Positions 35,477-43,138 of a stretch of 54,620 nt of DNA are shown piece after piece. The stretch lies in the NCBI GenBank assembly GCA_012523085.1, contig JAAYJC010000097.1, forward strand, positions 1-54,620. The letters run 5' to 3'. Every line of letters begins with the position of its first letter. Positions within the stretch are counted from its first letter, which is position 1. The stretch comes from Clostridiales bacterium (GTDB lineage: Bacteria; Bacillota; Clostridia; Oscillospirales; Oscillospiraceae). The notes beneath the pieces are model-generated. The model worked only from the letters and a program-made list of their open reading frames with translations, searched no databases and was not told where the DNA came from. Position numbers and translations under genes: made by a program.

Positions 35477-36241
35477 ATGAGCCGCAGAAAAATGACTGTT
35501 TTTACCGTCGGCGTAGCGGCGGCGATCGTTTTTATGCTCATTATTGCCCTCATTTATTTAAATACGCCGGTAGAGACCCCCAAAGTGTCTTTACCGGACA
35601 ATCTGTCGGAAAACATTCTGCCCAGCGGGAACCCCACCGGCGGGATCAATGTGGGCGACGATCTTAAGCGAATCGAGGTCAATCCCAAAACGGTTCAGAC
35701 GGCAATTGCAACGCTGGAGAGGCCGGAGAGCTACTACAGGCTGTTGACAATTGAACGGTTTTGGGGAGACGGGGAGAAGGCGGAGTACAAAATAAAGGTC
35801 TGGGTTTCCGACGGCAATACGAAAATTACCGTCCTTCAGGACGGTTTTGACAGTCAGAATATTCTGGTGACGCCGGAAAAAATAGCAATCTGGTACGACG
35901 GATCACAGGAGCTTTATGAATCTGTACGGTGGGACGGCGAGGCGCTGTTGTATACATCCGACGGATATCAGCAGATGCTGACATATGAAGATATCCTCAT
36001 GCTCGATTCAAACGAAATATTTGACGCCGGCTACAAAGAAAAAAACGGAGACTACTATTTATATGTTTTGACCAAAGATGAGCTATTGGGCTATCAGGTT
36101 ACCTATTATATATCGATTGAATCCGGGCTGCTCTCTTATGCGGAGAAGCTGGAAAACGGAAAAGCCGTTTATCTGATGGCGGTCATCGAGGAAAGCTTTA
36201 CGGAACCCGACCCCGATATTTTCCTGAATCCGGAAATGTAG
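35477..36241 (+). CDS. Membrane-anchored extracytoplasmic protein
   Basis: 254 residues: one N-terminal transmembrane anchor (VGVAAAIVFMLIIALIYL) and an external domain of about 200 residues with an alternating beta-like pattern (YYRLLTIERFWGDGEKAEYK, KIAIWYDGSQELYE, YLYVLTKDELLGYQVTYYI). The layout recalls LolA/LppX-type lipoprotein-carrier folds, but I see no diagnostic motif. It follows wecB with a hairpin plus CGGAGG site, so a wall-related role is possible. Confidence 0.7.
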   Translation: MSRRKMTVFTVGVAAAIVFMLIIALIYLNTPVETPKVSLPDNLSENILPSGNPTGGINVGDDLKRIEVNPKTVQTAIATLERPESYYRLLTIERFWGDGEKAEYKIKVWVSDGNTKITVLQDGFDSQNILVTPEKIAIWYDGSQELYESVRWDGEALLYTSDGYQQMLTYEDILMLDSNEIFDAGYKEKNGDYYLYVLTKDELLGYQVTYYISIESGLLSYAEKLENGKAVYLMAVIEESFTEPDPDIFLNPEM

Positions 36242-36322
36242 GCCCCCGGCCGCTAAAAGCTGAACCTGCACTAAAAACCGGGTGAAATCATGTGAAGAAA
36301 GCCCAATGCCTTTTTATCGGAC

Positions 36323-36390
36323 AAGGCGGATTTGAGCCTACTTCAGCGATGCCCTCAAGGCTGTAGTATGGCTCAAATCACCGCCTTTTT
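36323..36390. terminator. Long bidirectional terminator
   Basis: Arms AAGGCGGATTTGAGCC and GGCTCAAATCACCGCC, extended by CAGC/GCTG, followed by T5 on the plus strand. It separates the 254-residue gene from the convergent small-gene operon. Confidence 0.8.
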
Positions 36391-36427
36391 GAGCGGAATA
36401 CCGGCAAAGGCGGCCGAACAAAAACCA

Positions 36428-36751
36428 TCAATCAAAACCGAAGAAAATGAGCGCGGCGAGGATGATCAGAATTTCCTCGTCTTCTTTTTCAAGATACAGC
36501 AAAAGCAAAACGAGAATCAACAGCAGATCGCCGAGCTCCATTTTCCCCGGAAGAATGCCCTTGAGCATCCCCTTAAGGCCGTCCGTCAGCCCATGAGGCA
36601 GAAGGCTTTTAGGCCCCTGCCTCACAGCCGAAGGCGCAAGTTTCTTCGGGGAATCGATATGCGGAATAAAGGCGGTATTTTCCGGCCGTTTATCTCCCGG
36701 CTCGTCTACTCTGTAAAACTTACCTGTATTCCCGATATATCTGTTATACAT
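36428..36751 (-). CDS. Small protein with hydrophobic C-terminus, unknown
   Basis: 107 residues beginning MYNRYIGNTGKFYRV, with a basic Pro-containing middle and a C-terminal membrane-like stretch LGDLLLILVLLLLYLEKEDE followed by EILIILAALIFFGFD. I recognise the type from clostridial genomes, where it remains uncharacterised, but can assign no function. GGAGGGAA upstream supports this ATG. It overlaps the upstream gene by eight bases, indicating coupling. Confidence 0.7.
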   Translation of the reverse strand: MYNRYIGNTGKFYRVDEPGDKRPENTAFIPHIDSPKKLAPSAVRQGPKSLLPHGLTDGLKGMLKGILPGKMELGDLLLILVLLLLYLEKEDEEILIILAALIFFGFD

Positions 36752-37115
36752 TTCCCTTCCCTCCAAGCTCGGGAAGAACACTCTTTGCCACCTTGGCAAG
36801 CCGCGCTATGCTAATGGCCCTTTCGACTTTTTCAATTCTGCTCGATGTAAGATAAGGCTTGATCGCCGATATCAGTTTTTCCGCTTCACTGGGCGTGGAA
36901 AAAGCTTTCATTGCGCCCGCGACCACCTGCATCATCTGCGGATCGATTCCGCCCAGATTATTTGGCAAGCTTGATCCGGAAGGCGTATCGGCCTGTGAAG
37001 GGGCCGAACTGCCCGCGCTCTCATTACCCGATATTGTCCGGGCCAATTGCATGATCCGTTCCATACTCTCCGGGGATGAAAAGAGAGCGTTTAGTTTACC
37101 TTCAAGATCCTCCAC
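36744..37115 (-). CDS. Hypothetical protein, middle gene of a three-gene unit
   Basis: 123 residues opening MEDLEGKLNALFSSPESMER, with a Ser/Pro/Gly-rich low-complexity middle (about 30-55), then GGIDPQMMQVVAGAMKAF and KLISAIKPYLTSSRIEKVER, a helical basic end. No known domain. Its last bases overlap the start of the next small gene. AGGAGG-type site upstream. Patterns like this occur in many Clostridia next to a hydrophobic small gene. Confidence 0.7.
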   Translation of the reverse strand: MEDLEGKLNALFSSPESMERIMQLARTISGNESAGSSAPSQADTPSGSSLPNNLGGIDPQMMQVVAGAMKAFSTPSEAEKLISAIKPYLTSSRIEKVERAISIARLAKVAKSVLPELGGKGNV

Positions 37116-37134
37116 GGCGATGCCTCCTTTTTGT

Positions 37135-37398
37135 TCATTTAAAGAGCTCGGAAAGCTGCTGGGCCAGCCTTGCGCCCTCTTCGGTGCTCATCACGTCTTT
37201 GATGACCCGCTTCAGCGTTTCTGCGTCGCCCTGCTCCACGGCTTTCTTCAGATTATCTGTGTTTCCCATCATTTTTCTGACCTTCTGCCCATCGCCGGAA
37301 TTTGCGAGCTTTTTGATCTCATTCGCTTTTCCTTTCAGCATGCTGTTGCCGCCGCCGCTCATCAGATCATTTGCAAGCTTCTCAAAATCGGTTGACAT
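37135..37398 (-). CDS. Small helical hypothetical protein
   Basis: 87 residues, MSTDFEKLANDLMSGG at the start, predicted all-helical and charged (ANEIKKLANSGDGQKVRKMM, ETLKRVIKDVMSTEEGARL). First gene of the small unit. GGAGG lies seven bases before the ATG at 37398. No function can be given. Confidence 0.7.
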   Translation of the reverse strand: MSTDFEKLANDLMSGGGNSMLKGKANEIKKLANSGDGQKVRKMMGNTDNLKKAVEQGDAETLKRVIKDVMSTEEGARLAQQLSELFK

Positions 37399-37533
37399 AA
37401 ATAACCTCCAGTATGATAGTCTGATCACAGTACCAGTATATTCAGTTCATAACAGGAGGTGAAAACCCCGGCCTGCCCGTGAAACAAGCTCAGAGTATCC
37501 GAAAGGCCGGATCCTCAAAGAATGGAGACGAGT

Positions 37534-37998
37534 ATGAAAATATTGGTGTTTTCCGACTCTCATGGAGAGAGGGAGTTGATGAAAAGCCTGATTATCGCGC
37601 AAAATCCGGATATGGTTTTGCATCTTGGCGATTATATAGCCGATATGACAGCAATAAAGGGGCAGTTCAAGGCCATCGATATCAGAGGCGTGCGCGGTAA
37701 CTGCGATGGCAAAACAAATGCGGCGGATAGCCTCTATTTCAATATAGAGGGTAAAAATATTTTTATGACACATGGACATGACTATCAGGTAAAAATCGGA
37801 TATAAGCGGATTTTTACCGCTGCTTCCGAAAAAAATGCCGATATTCTATTGTTCGGCCATACGCACAAGGCGCTGAGAGACATGGCGGGCGGTATACAGA
37901 TCCTCAATCCCGGCAGTATCGGCAAAGGCCGGAGGCGCAGCTACGGGATAATCGAAATCGATTGCGGCGATATAAAAACACAGATACAAACAGCGTAG
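37534..37998 (+). CDS. yfcE: YfcE/MJ0936-type metallophosphoesterase
   Basis: Calcineurin-like phosphodiesterase of about 154 residues. Metal ligands are visible in VFSDSHGE, LHLGDYIADM, RGVRGNCDG, FMTHGHDY and FGHTHKA, with a closing LNPGSIGKGR. Natural substrate uncertain; enzymes of this type cleave phosphodiesters in vitro. ATG at 37534 follows ATGGAGACG. Confidence 0.9.
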   Translation: MKILVFSDSHGERELMKSLIIAQNPDMVLHLGDYIADMTAIKGQFKAIDIRGVRGNCDGKTNAADSLYFNIEGKNIFMTHGHDYQVKIGYKRIFTAASEKNADILLFGHTHKALRDMAGGIQILNPGSIGKGRRRSYGIIEIDCGDIKTQIQTA

Positions 37999-38011
37999 CG
38001 AAGCTACGCTG
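37991..38011. other. Hairpin at the yfcE stop
   Basis: Perfect 10-bp inverted repeat ACAGCGTAGC/GCTACGCTGT with a GAA loop overlapping the yfcE stop codon. Confidence 0.6.
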
Positions 38012-38028
38012 TGCGATAAAAACCATTG

Positions 38029-38080
38029 AACAGGGGACGGTCTATGTTTCACTTTGTGAAAAACAGACCGTCCCCTGTTT
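38029..38080. repeat. REP-like palindrome between yfcE and proS
   Basis: Perfect 15-bp arms AACAGGGGACGGTCT/AGACCGTCCCCTGTT, with an inner GTTTCAC/GTGAAA extension and a short loop. A GGGGACGG-containing palindrome of this form is a common intergenic element in Clostridia. A TTTTATT run on the plus side and its convergent position also let it act as a bidirectional terminator. Confidence 0.7.
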
Positions 38081-38112
38081 TATTGTGTTATTCCCAATAC
38101 GCCTTCGCCTTG

Positions 38113-39549
38113 CTAATACGCAACGCCCCAGACAACCATTTGCTCGCTTTTCTTTCCACAGACGGGGCAGTTGTCCCCGATAACATCCTGCTCAAAAGGA
38201 ATACAGCGGGAGGAAACACCGACCTTTTCCTTCATAGCCAGCTCGCATTCCGGGCTCCCACACCACATAGTTTTGATGAAGCCGCCGTGCGTTTCCATAA
38301 TAGTCTTCGCTTCCGCCATCGTTGCGGCCGGACGCGTATTTTCGGTCAGGTTGCGCTTGGCCTTGTCATACAGTTCCTGCTGGATGCTGTCGAGAATCTC
38401 GGGAATTCTGTTTTCCAGCTCGCTTAGCGAAACGGTGATTTTCTCGCCGCTGCTGCGTTTGACTGCGACGCACTGACCGTTTTCCATGTCCTTGGGGCCG
38501 ATTTCGATACGAAGGGGAACGCCCTTCATTTCATGTTCGGCGAATTTCCAGCCGGGGCTCTGGTCGGACATGTCGCATTTGACGCGCACGCCGATTGTCT
38601 TGAGCCTTGCCGTCAGCTCGTTTGCCTTTTCCGTAACGCCCGCCTTGTGCATGGCTATCGGAACAACGACCGCCTGAACGGGCGCTATTTTAGGCGGCAG
38701 GACAAGGCCGTTATTGTCTCCATGCGTCATGATGAGGCCGCCGATTAAGCGGGTCGTAGCGCCCCAGGAGGTCTGGTGCGGATATTGCAGCTTATTTTCC
38801 TTATCCGAAAAACGAATATCGAAGGCCCTGGCAAAGCCGTCGCCGAAATAATGCGAGGTACCGCTCTGCAGCGCTTTTTTGTCATGCATCATGCACTCTA
38901 TGGTATAGGTCGCCACCGCGCCGGCGAATTTCTCCTTTTCCGTTTTCCGGCCCTTTATCACCGGCATGGCGAGATAGTCCTCACACAGCTCGGCATATAC
39001 ATCGAGCATCTGCTGCGTTTCCGCCTCCGCTTCCTGCGCGGTTGCGTGCAGAGTGTGACCCTCCTGCCATAAAAATTCCCTGTGCCGAAGGAAAGGGCGC
39101 GTGGTTTTTTCCCATCTCAACACGCTGCACCATTGGTTGTACAGCATCGGCAGGTCACGCCAGGAGTGTAGAATATGGCTCCAGTGGTCGCAAAAAAGCG
39201 TCTCCGAAGTGGGGCGGATGCACAGGCGTTCGGACAGCTTCTCGGAGCCGCCCAAGGTGACCCAGGCGACCTCCGGGGCGAAGCCCTCCACATGGTCCTT
39301 TTCCTTTTGCAGCAGACTTTCCGGGATTAGGAGGGGCATAGAAACGTTTTCATGACCCAGTTCCTTGAAACGCCGGTCTAAGGTTGCCTGAATGCTCTCC
39401 CAGATGGCATAAGCATATGGTCGCAGGATAAAAAAACCCTTGACGCCGGAATAGTCAATCAGTTCGGCCTTGGTCACAATGTCGGTAAACCATTGCGCGA
39501 AGTCCACATCCATATCTGTAATCTGTTCTACCTTTTTATCCTTTGCCAT
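38113..39549 (-). CDS. proS: Prolyl-tRNA synthetase (archaeal/eukaryal-like type)
   Basis: Class II synthetase charging tRNA-Pro. The 478-residue product lacks the editing insertion of the E. coli type and has the extra C-terminal domain of the archaeal-like type, with a Cys-containing end (MWCGSPECE and [11 protein letters not shown]) that suggests a zinc site, and a terminal tyrosine. Class II motifs: [33 protein letters not shown] and [16 protein letters not shown] at 39549 with TGGAGG. Directly preceded by repeat family 2. Confidence 0.95.
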   Translation of the reverse strand: MAKDKKVEQITDMDVDFAQWFTDIVTKAELIDYSGVKGFFILRPYAYAIWESIQATLDRRFKELGHENVSMPLLIPESLLQKEKDHVEGFAPEVAWVTLGGSEKLSERLCIRPTSETLFCDHWSHILHSWRDLPMLYNQWCSVLRWEKTTRPFLRHREFLWQEGHTLHATAQEAEAETQQMLDVYAELCEDYLAMPVIKGRKTEKEKFAGAVATYTIECMMHDKKALQSGTSHYFGDGFARAFDIRFSDKENKLQYPHQTSWGATTRLIGGLIMTHGDNNGLVLPPKIAPVQAVVVPIAMHKAGVTEKANELTARLKTIGVRVKCDMSDQSPGWKFAEHEMKGVPLRIEIGPKDMENGQCVAVKRSSGEKITVSLSELENRIPEILDSIQQELYDKAKRNLTENTRPAATMAEAKTIMETHGGFIKTMWCGSPECELAMKEKVGVSSRCIPFEQDVIGDNCPVCGKKSEQMVVWGVAY

Positions 39550-39556
39550 ATTATCC

Positions 39557-39668
39557 TCCATTCCGCCGCGAAGCGGCGGCACAAATAGTCAGGAAAAATC
39601 GATTGTGCGAAACCTGTTTCGCGCGAGGCGCAAATGCGCCGTCATATTTGGCGGCCAAATCGATTTTC
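39557..39668 (-). repeat. Dispersed palindromic repeat, family 2, copy C
   Basis: About 115 bp; on the minus strand it runs from AAATCGATTTGGCCGCCAAA through GCGAAACAGGTTTCGCA to TTTTTCCTGACTATTTGTGC and the hairpin CCGCCGC-TTC-GCGGCGG, ending right at the proS ribosome-binding site. The copy at 43744-43861 is in the opposite orientation and is roughly 85% identical by eye. Confidence 0.85.
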
Positions 39669-39864
39669 TCCGTGCGTGAAAGATTCTTTTATGCGTGAAA
39701 GTATCTTTCACGTTTGCTATGTATTATATAACGGACGCTGTGTTTTGAATTCGGCGGACAATCCTTTTATCCGCCGAATTCAACAGACATTATCTTATTC
39801 AATCATGCTCCGGTTGTCAAGCGTGCCATACCGGAATTATGACTAGTTCTATTTCAAGCGCCGA
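39669..39864. other. Gap with two further hairpins
   Basis: No gene. Holds the hairpin CGTGAAAGA/TCTTTCACG (about 39676-39711) and a perfect 14-bp stem TTGAATTCGGCGGA/TCCGCCGAATTCAA (about 39747-39783). The latter is loosely similar to repeat family 1. A TATAAT on the minus strand near 39728 may belong to the proS promoter. Confidence 0.45.
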
Positions 39865-39903
39865 AAAAAGCAAAGGCCATGTGAAGCTTAGGCTCCACAT
39901 GGC
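39865..39903 (-). terminator. Terminator of infC-rpmI-rplT
   Basis: Stem GCCATGTG/CACATGGC with inner GC/GC pairs; on the minus strand it is followed by CTTTGCTTTTTT. Confidence 0.8.
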
Positions 39904-39916
39904 GTTGTGTTTTGTT

Positions 39917-40270
39917 TTACAGCGCTGCTTTTGCCTTTTGGGCAAGGGATTTAAACGCCTCCGCGTCGTTTACGGCAATCTCGGAGAGCATTTTCCGGTT
40001 CATGTCGATACCGGCAAGCTTGAGACCGTGGATGAAATTCGAGTAGTTTATATCGTTCATTCTGCACGCGGCATTGATTCTGGTAATCCAAAGTCTGCGG
40101 AAATCACGCTTTTTTCTTTTACGTCCGATATAAGCATAGGTAAGCGACTTCATTACGGCTTGATTTGCCATCTTGAAATGCTTCGACTTCGAACCCCAAT
40201 AGCCTTTGGCGAGACCCAGTATTTTTTTCCTTCTTCTGCGTGTCGTGGCAGCGGCTTTGATTCTGGCCAT
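39917..40270 (-). CDS. rplT: Ribosomal protein bL20
   Basis: 50S assembly protein that also represses its own operon in Bacillota through a leader RNA. 117 residues, beginning [20 protein letters not shown] and with the family pattern [11 protein letters not shown] and [10 protein letters not shown]. Last gene of infC-rpmI-rplT. AGGAGGC precedes the ATG. Confidence 0.98.
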   Translation of the reverse strand: MARIKAAATTRRRRKKILGLAKGYWGSKSKHFKMANQAVMKSLTYAYIGRKRKKRDFRRLWITRINAACRMNDINYSNFIHGLKLAGIDMNRKMLSEIAVNDAEAFKSLAQKAKAAL

Positions 40271-40300
40271 TCTATGTGCCTCCTGTATTATGAGTGATAA

Positions 40301-40498
40301 TTACTTATAGGGGATCATGCGCTTGATTGCCGAGGCATTTGTCACATCGGCATATGCTCCCTGCCGGAGGCCTCTCTTGCGCTTAGTATTTTTCTTCGTA
40401 AGAATGTGACTCTTGTTCGCATGCGAGCGCTTTACGAGTCCGTTCTTCGTCAATTTGAATCGTTTTTTCGCACCGCTGTGAGTTTTGAGCTTTGGCAT
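40301..40498 (-). CDS. rpmI: Ribosomal protein bL35
   Basis: 50S subunit protein of 65 residues, beginning [17 protein letters not shown] and ending with [18 protein letters not shown]. Start at 40498 with GGAAGGAG. Middle gene of the operon. Confidence 0.98.
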   Translation of the reverse strand: MPKLKTHSGAKKRFKLTKNGLVKRSHANKSHILTKKNTKRKRGLRQGAYADVTNASAIKRMIPYK

Positions 40499-40543
40499 GG
40501 TGGATCTCCTTCCGTATTGTGTCAAATAAAATGCCGGATCCGG

Positions 40544-41065
40544 TTATTTTGTCGGTGCTTTCGGTGAAAGGAACATGGTCATAAATCTTCCGTCCAGTTT
40601 GGGGTTTTTGTTGACGGTGGCGATCTCACTGCAGGCCTCGGCGAAGCGGTTAAGCAAGCCGCGTCCGATATCGGTATGGGTCATTTCTCTCCCGCGGAAT
40701 CGAACAGTTACTTTTAACCTGTCCCCCTCAGCAAGGAACTTCATCCCGTTTTTCAGCTTGACATTGAAGTCGTTTATACCGATGCCTGGTGACATACGGA
40801 TTTCCTTGACCTCGACGACATGCTGATTTTTCTTGCTTTCTTTTTCACGCTTTGACTGCTCAAAGCGATACTTTCCATAGTCCATGACCTTACAGACAGG
40901 CGGGGTGGAACCGGGCGCAATTTTTACCAAATCAAGATTTTTATCAATCGCAATGCTCAAAGCCTCTTGTGACGACATGATGCCAAGCTGACTGCCGTCA
41001 TCCCCTATGAGACGAACTTCCTTATCACGGATGTCCTCATTGATTTGATGAGCCATGTTACTGAT
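40544..41065 (-). CDS. infC: Translation initiation factor IF-3, probable ATC start
   Basis: Keeps 30S subunits free and checks start codons. The product has INEDIRDKEVRLIGDDGS in the N-terminal domain and the C-terminal domain patterns VVEVKEIRMSPGIG and RFRGREMTH. AGGAGGTG (41073-41080) is seven bases from an in-frame ATC at 41065 but sixteen from the first ATG at 41056. Rare AUU/AUC starts are the known means by which IF3 represses its own mRNA, and ISN followed by QINEDIR aligns with known Bacillota N-termini that begin ISK. I therefore place the start at ATC (173 residues). Confidence 0.93.
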   Translation of the reverse strand: MSNMAHQINEDIRDKEVRLIGDDGSQLGIMSSQEALSIAIDKNLDLVKIAPGSTPPVCKVMDYGKYRFEQSKREKESKKNQHVVEVKEIRMSPGIGINDFNVKLKNGMKFLAEGDRLKVTVRFRGREMTHTDIGRGLLNRFAEACSEIATVNKNPKLDGRFMTMFLSPKAPTK

Positions 41066-41225
41066 ACGAAAACACCTCCTATAAAATAACAAACGCGCGG
41101 ACATCAACATCCGCGCAAACACCGAAACAGACTTCGAAATCATCGAAGCTTAGGTCAATGTTAACCGCGGCGCTGATAAAGGCCGGGTGAGGCCTGTTTT
41201 AAACCAAGCCTACTTTATTGTTGCC
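41066..41225 (-). ncRNA. infC operon leader (L20 leader-like) with attenuator
   Basis: Leader of about 160 bases between the promoter and infC. It ends in a hairpin with arms GCGCGGA/TCCGCGC (41095-41116) followed on the minus strand by GTTTGTTATTTTAT, an attenuator-like arrangement. Position matches the L20 leader of Bacillota, where bL20 causes premature termination. Identified by context and folding only. Confidence 0.6.
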
Positions 41226-41230
41226 GATAA

Positions 41231-41259
41231 AGTATAACAAGAAAATAGAAAAATGTCAA
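41231..41259 (-). promoter_or_regulatory. Promoter of infC-rpmI-rplT
   Basis: Minus strand: TTGACA (41254-41259), 17-base spacer, TATACT (41231-41236). Same two boxes as the rplU promoter. Confidence 0.85.
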
Positions 41260-41330
41260 CAGTTCTTTTTAAAAATGTCCGTGCCATCATTACTCCACGG
41301 CTTTTATTAGCTGTATAATTCGATAAATTC

Positions 41331-41339
41331 TGGTATAAT
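41331..41339 (+). promoter_or_regulatory. Extended -10 promoter of a candidate small RNA
   Basis: TGGTATAAT fits the extended -10 form (TGnTATAAT). No good -35 is visible. Transcription would begin near 41346. Confidence 0.5.
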
Positions 41340-41344
41340 TAGAC

Positions 41345-41419
41345 AATGGCAGGTCAAAGCGCCTGTTTACCAATAGAAAGCCTTGACCAACCGTGCAGAG
41401 TATCTATGTACGGTTTTTT
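41345..41419 (+). ncRNA. Candidate small structured RNA
   Basis: About 75 bases bounded by an extended -10 promoter and an intrinsic terminator. Stem 1: GGTCAAAGC (41352-41360) with GCCTTGACC (41380-41388), one mismatch. Stem 2: AACCGTGCA with TGTACGGTT, nine pairs, followed by a T-run. No ORF is inside, and the next gene begins 240 bases later, so it looks like an independent RNA. No known family recognised. Confidence 0.5.
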
Positions 41420-41661
41420 GCTGGTATAGCAAATAAGGGTAATTCAAATAAGTGCTAATTATGGGGAAATGGTAGATGTTATCAAGACGCTGTGTTTATA
41501 GAAGAATCTTTCAGTGCCCTCACCTGTGAATGAAAACAGTTATAAATTAACTGGAATCGTCACTATTTGTTACCAGCTTCCCGTTATGTTTATTACATTC
41601 CAAAGATAGAAATACGATTATTTATTTTGCGAATATGGCTTTATGCGAACGGAGGTTAAAT
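41420..41661. other. AT-rich gap before the Nudix gene
   Basis: No supported gene or clear regulatory element. The base composition is visibly AT-richer than the core, marking the start of the accessory patch. Confidence 0.35.
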
Positions 41662-42189
41662 GTGACTGAGCTTTGGGATATCCTTGACGAAAACGGCAAC
41701 GCAACAGGTCGTCTTCACGAGCGCGGCAAGCCCATGAACAAAGGCGAATATCACCTTGAGGTTTCTGTTTGGATTGAGAACAGCAACGGCGAATACCTTA
41801 TATCGCAAAGGTCGCCGAACAAGACGTTCCCAAATATGTGGGAATGTACAGGCGGAAATGCGGTTGCGGGCGATGACAGCTTGACTACGGCATTGAAAGA
41901 AGCAAAAGAAGAATTAGGTATTGTTCTTGAGCCGCAGAACGGACGAATCATAAAACATCACTTACCCTGTAACACCGTTGGATGTCACGGTTTAATTGAT
42001 GTTTGGCTGTTCCGGCAAAATGTAGACATATCAACGGTAATTCTTGCTCCTGACGAAACCTGTGGCGCAATGTGGGCAAGCCGTGATGAAATTAACCGTA
42101 TGATTGACGAGGGGACATTCACAACATATGCATACATGGACGAATTGTTTGAGGGATTTAAATGGACTGATGAATTGCGTGCATTATAA
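41662..42189 (+). CDS. Nudix hydrolase
   Basis: Hydrolyses a nucleoside diphosphate linked to another group, or isopentenyl-diphosphate-like substrates. 175 residues. The Nudix box reads GGNAVAGDDSLTTALKEAKE followed by ELGI: the catalytic EExG core is kept, but the first Glu is Asp and the Arg before it is Lys. N-terminus ELWDILDENGNATG and the segment HLEVSVWI are typical of the YfcD/Orf-type Nudix subgroup. GTG start with GGAGG; the ATG at 41635 leaves the ribosome site inside the gene. AT-richer codon use than the core. Confidence 0.88.
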   Translation: MTELWDILDENGNATGRLHERGKPMNKGEYHLEVSVWIENSNGEYLISQRSPNKTFPNMWECTGGNAVAGDDSLTTALKEAKEELGIVLEPQNGRIIKHHLPCNTVGCHGLIDVWLFRQNVDISTVILAPDETCGAMWASRDEINRMIDEGTFTTYAYMDELFEGFKWTDELRAL

Positions 42190-42673
42190 GCAAAATCAGC
42201 AGTTCAAACTATTTTCTGAGTTTCTCATTATGTTTAATAAATAAAAAGTAAAATTCGCGTATTGAATTCTAGGATTACCAACAGTATTGTTGATTATTAC
42301 CAGGAAACTGCAATAAGTTATATGGAGGCAACAATAATGTTAAAGAGTAAAACTAATGTTTTTTGGGAAACAGCGCTCAGTACATCCAGTGAATTAACAG
42401 CAACTCTAAAAAATGAACAATATATTTAATCATGTTATTTATCCCGAAGTGATTATCAATGCGCTGAAGTAATATTTTGATTTACTGGCTTGATTGGCGA
42501 CGGATAGCATTGATGGGAAGTTTAATATATGCATTTGCGATTAACCGGGACGTCTGTTATATTAAATACGGATTTAATTTTGAGTTTTATCAATTTAAGC
42601 AGTACGTCAATGACTCTTTCAGAAATATTGAATCTTGCTGTGGCAAAGATCGGATTAACATAGGTGATTAGAT
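42190..42673. other. Gap with degenerate short ORFs
   Basis: Contains a 30-codon ORF at 42337-42429 (MLKSKTNVFWETALSTSSEL at the start) with a good GGAGG site, and a second 64-codon stretch at 42477-42671. Neither resembles a family I know. The stretch looks like decayed coding DNA. Confidence 0.35.
42337..42429 (+). CDS. Possible 30-residue peptide
   Basis: ATG with TATGGAGG eight bases upstream, 30 codons, no hydrophobic segment. The ribosome site is the only support; it could equally be the 5' end of a broken gene. Confidence 0.25.
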   Translation: MLKSKTNVFWETALSTSSELTATLKNEQYI

Positions 42674-43138
42674 ATGATTGAAAAAATGGATCTCAATAAT
42701 TATAAGTTAGCCTTATCTCAAAACGACGACTTTGATATCCCAGAAAACATATTGCAAGAATGGCAGAGTATATTGAACCTTCTTGCTCGCATTGAAAAGG
42801 TCAAAGCGGCCCTAATCATGAGAATATCCGGGCAAGAACTGGAAGTGTTCATGTCCAGCGAAACTCAAGACAACCCTTATACAATTGGGCACAGAGAGCG
42901 TTATATTGATTCAGGCCTTTATTGTGAACGGGTTATCAAGCAAGGAAAAATGTTGCTGGTGCCGGATGCATCGAAGTCCATTGAGTGGAAGAATAATCCT
43001 GATATGAAATACAACATGAAATGTTACATGGGGTTTCCTATTAAACTGCCAAACGGAAATTGCTTTGGAACAATTTGTGTACTTGATGATAAACAAAATG
43101 ACTTCTCGGAGGACATGATAGATTGCATGAAAAAATGA
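42674..43138 (+). CDS. GAF-domain sensory half of a split diguanylate cyclase
   Basis: 154 residues forming one GAF domain (EEWQSILNLLARIEKVKAAL-like start, then HRERYIDSGLYCERVI, MLLVPDASKSIEWKNNP, MGFPIKLPNGNCFGTICVLD). Such domains bind small ligands or light-absorbing cofactors. The frame closes at a TGA just after an A6 run (43129-43134 region), exactly where the helix to the GGDEF domain should continue. The combined span 42674-43650 is 977 bases, one short of a multiple of three. An insertion of one A, or a -1 ribosomal slip, would join the halves. Confidence 0.75.
   Translation: MIEKMDLNNYKLALSQNDDFDIPENILQEWQSILNLLARIEKVKAALIMRISGQELEVFMSSETQDNPYTIGHRERYIDSGLYCERVIKQGKMLLVPDASKSIEWKNNPDMKYNMKCYMGFPIKLPNGNCFGTICVLDDKQNDFSEDMIDCMKK

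Noticed and set aside
38029..38080. Insertion sequence terminal repeats
   Set aside because: Both arms lie within 52 bases and no transposase is present.
29079..39900. T-box leaders before gltX, trpS or proS
   Set aside because: No TGGNACCGCG-like box with a following terminator was seen in the leaders of these genes; trpS is internal to an operon.
42477..42671. 64-codon plus-strand frame before the GAF gene
   Set aside because: No ribosome site and no recognisable domain; best treated as non-coding or decayed.
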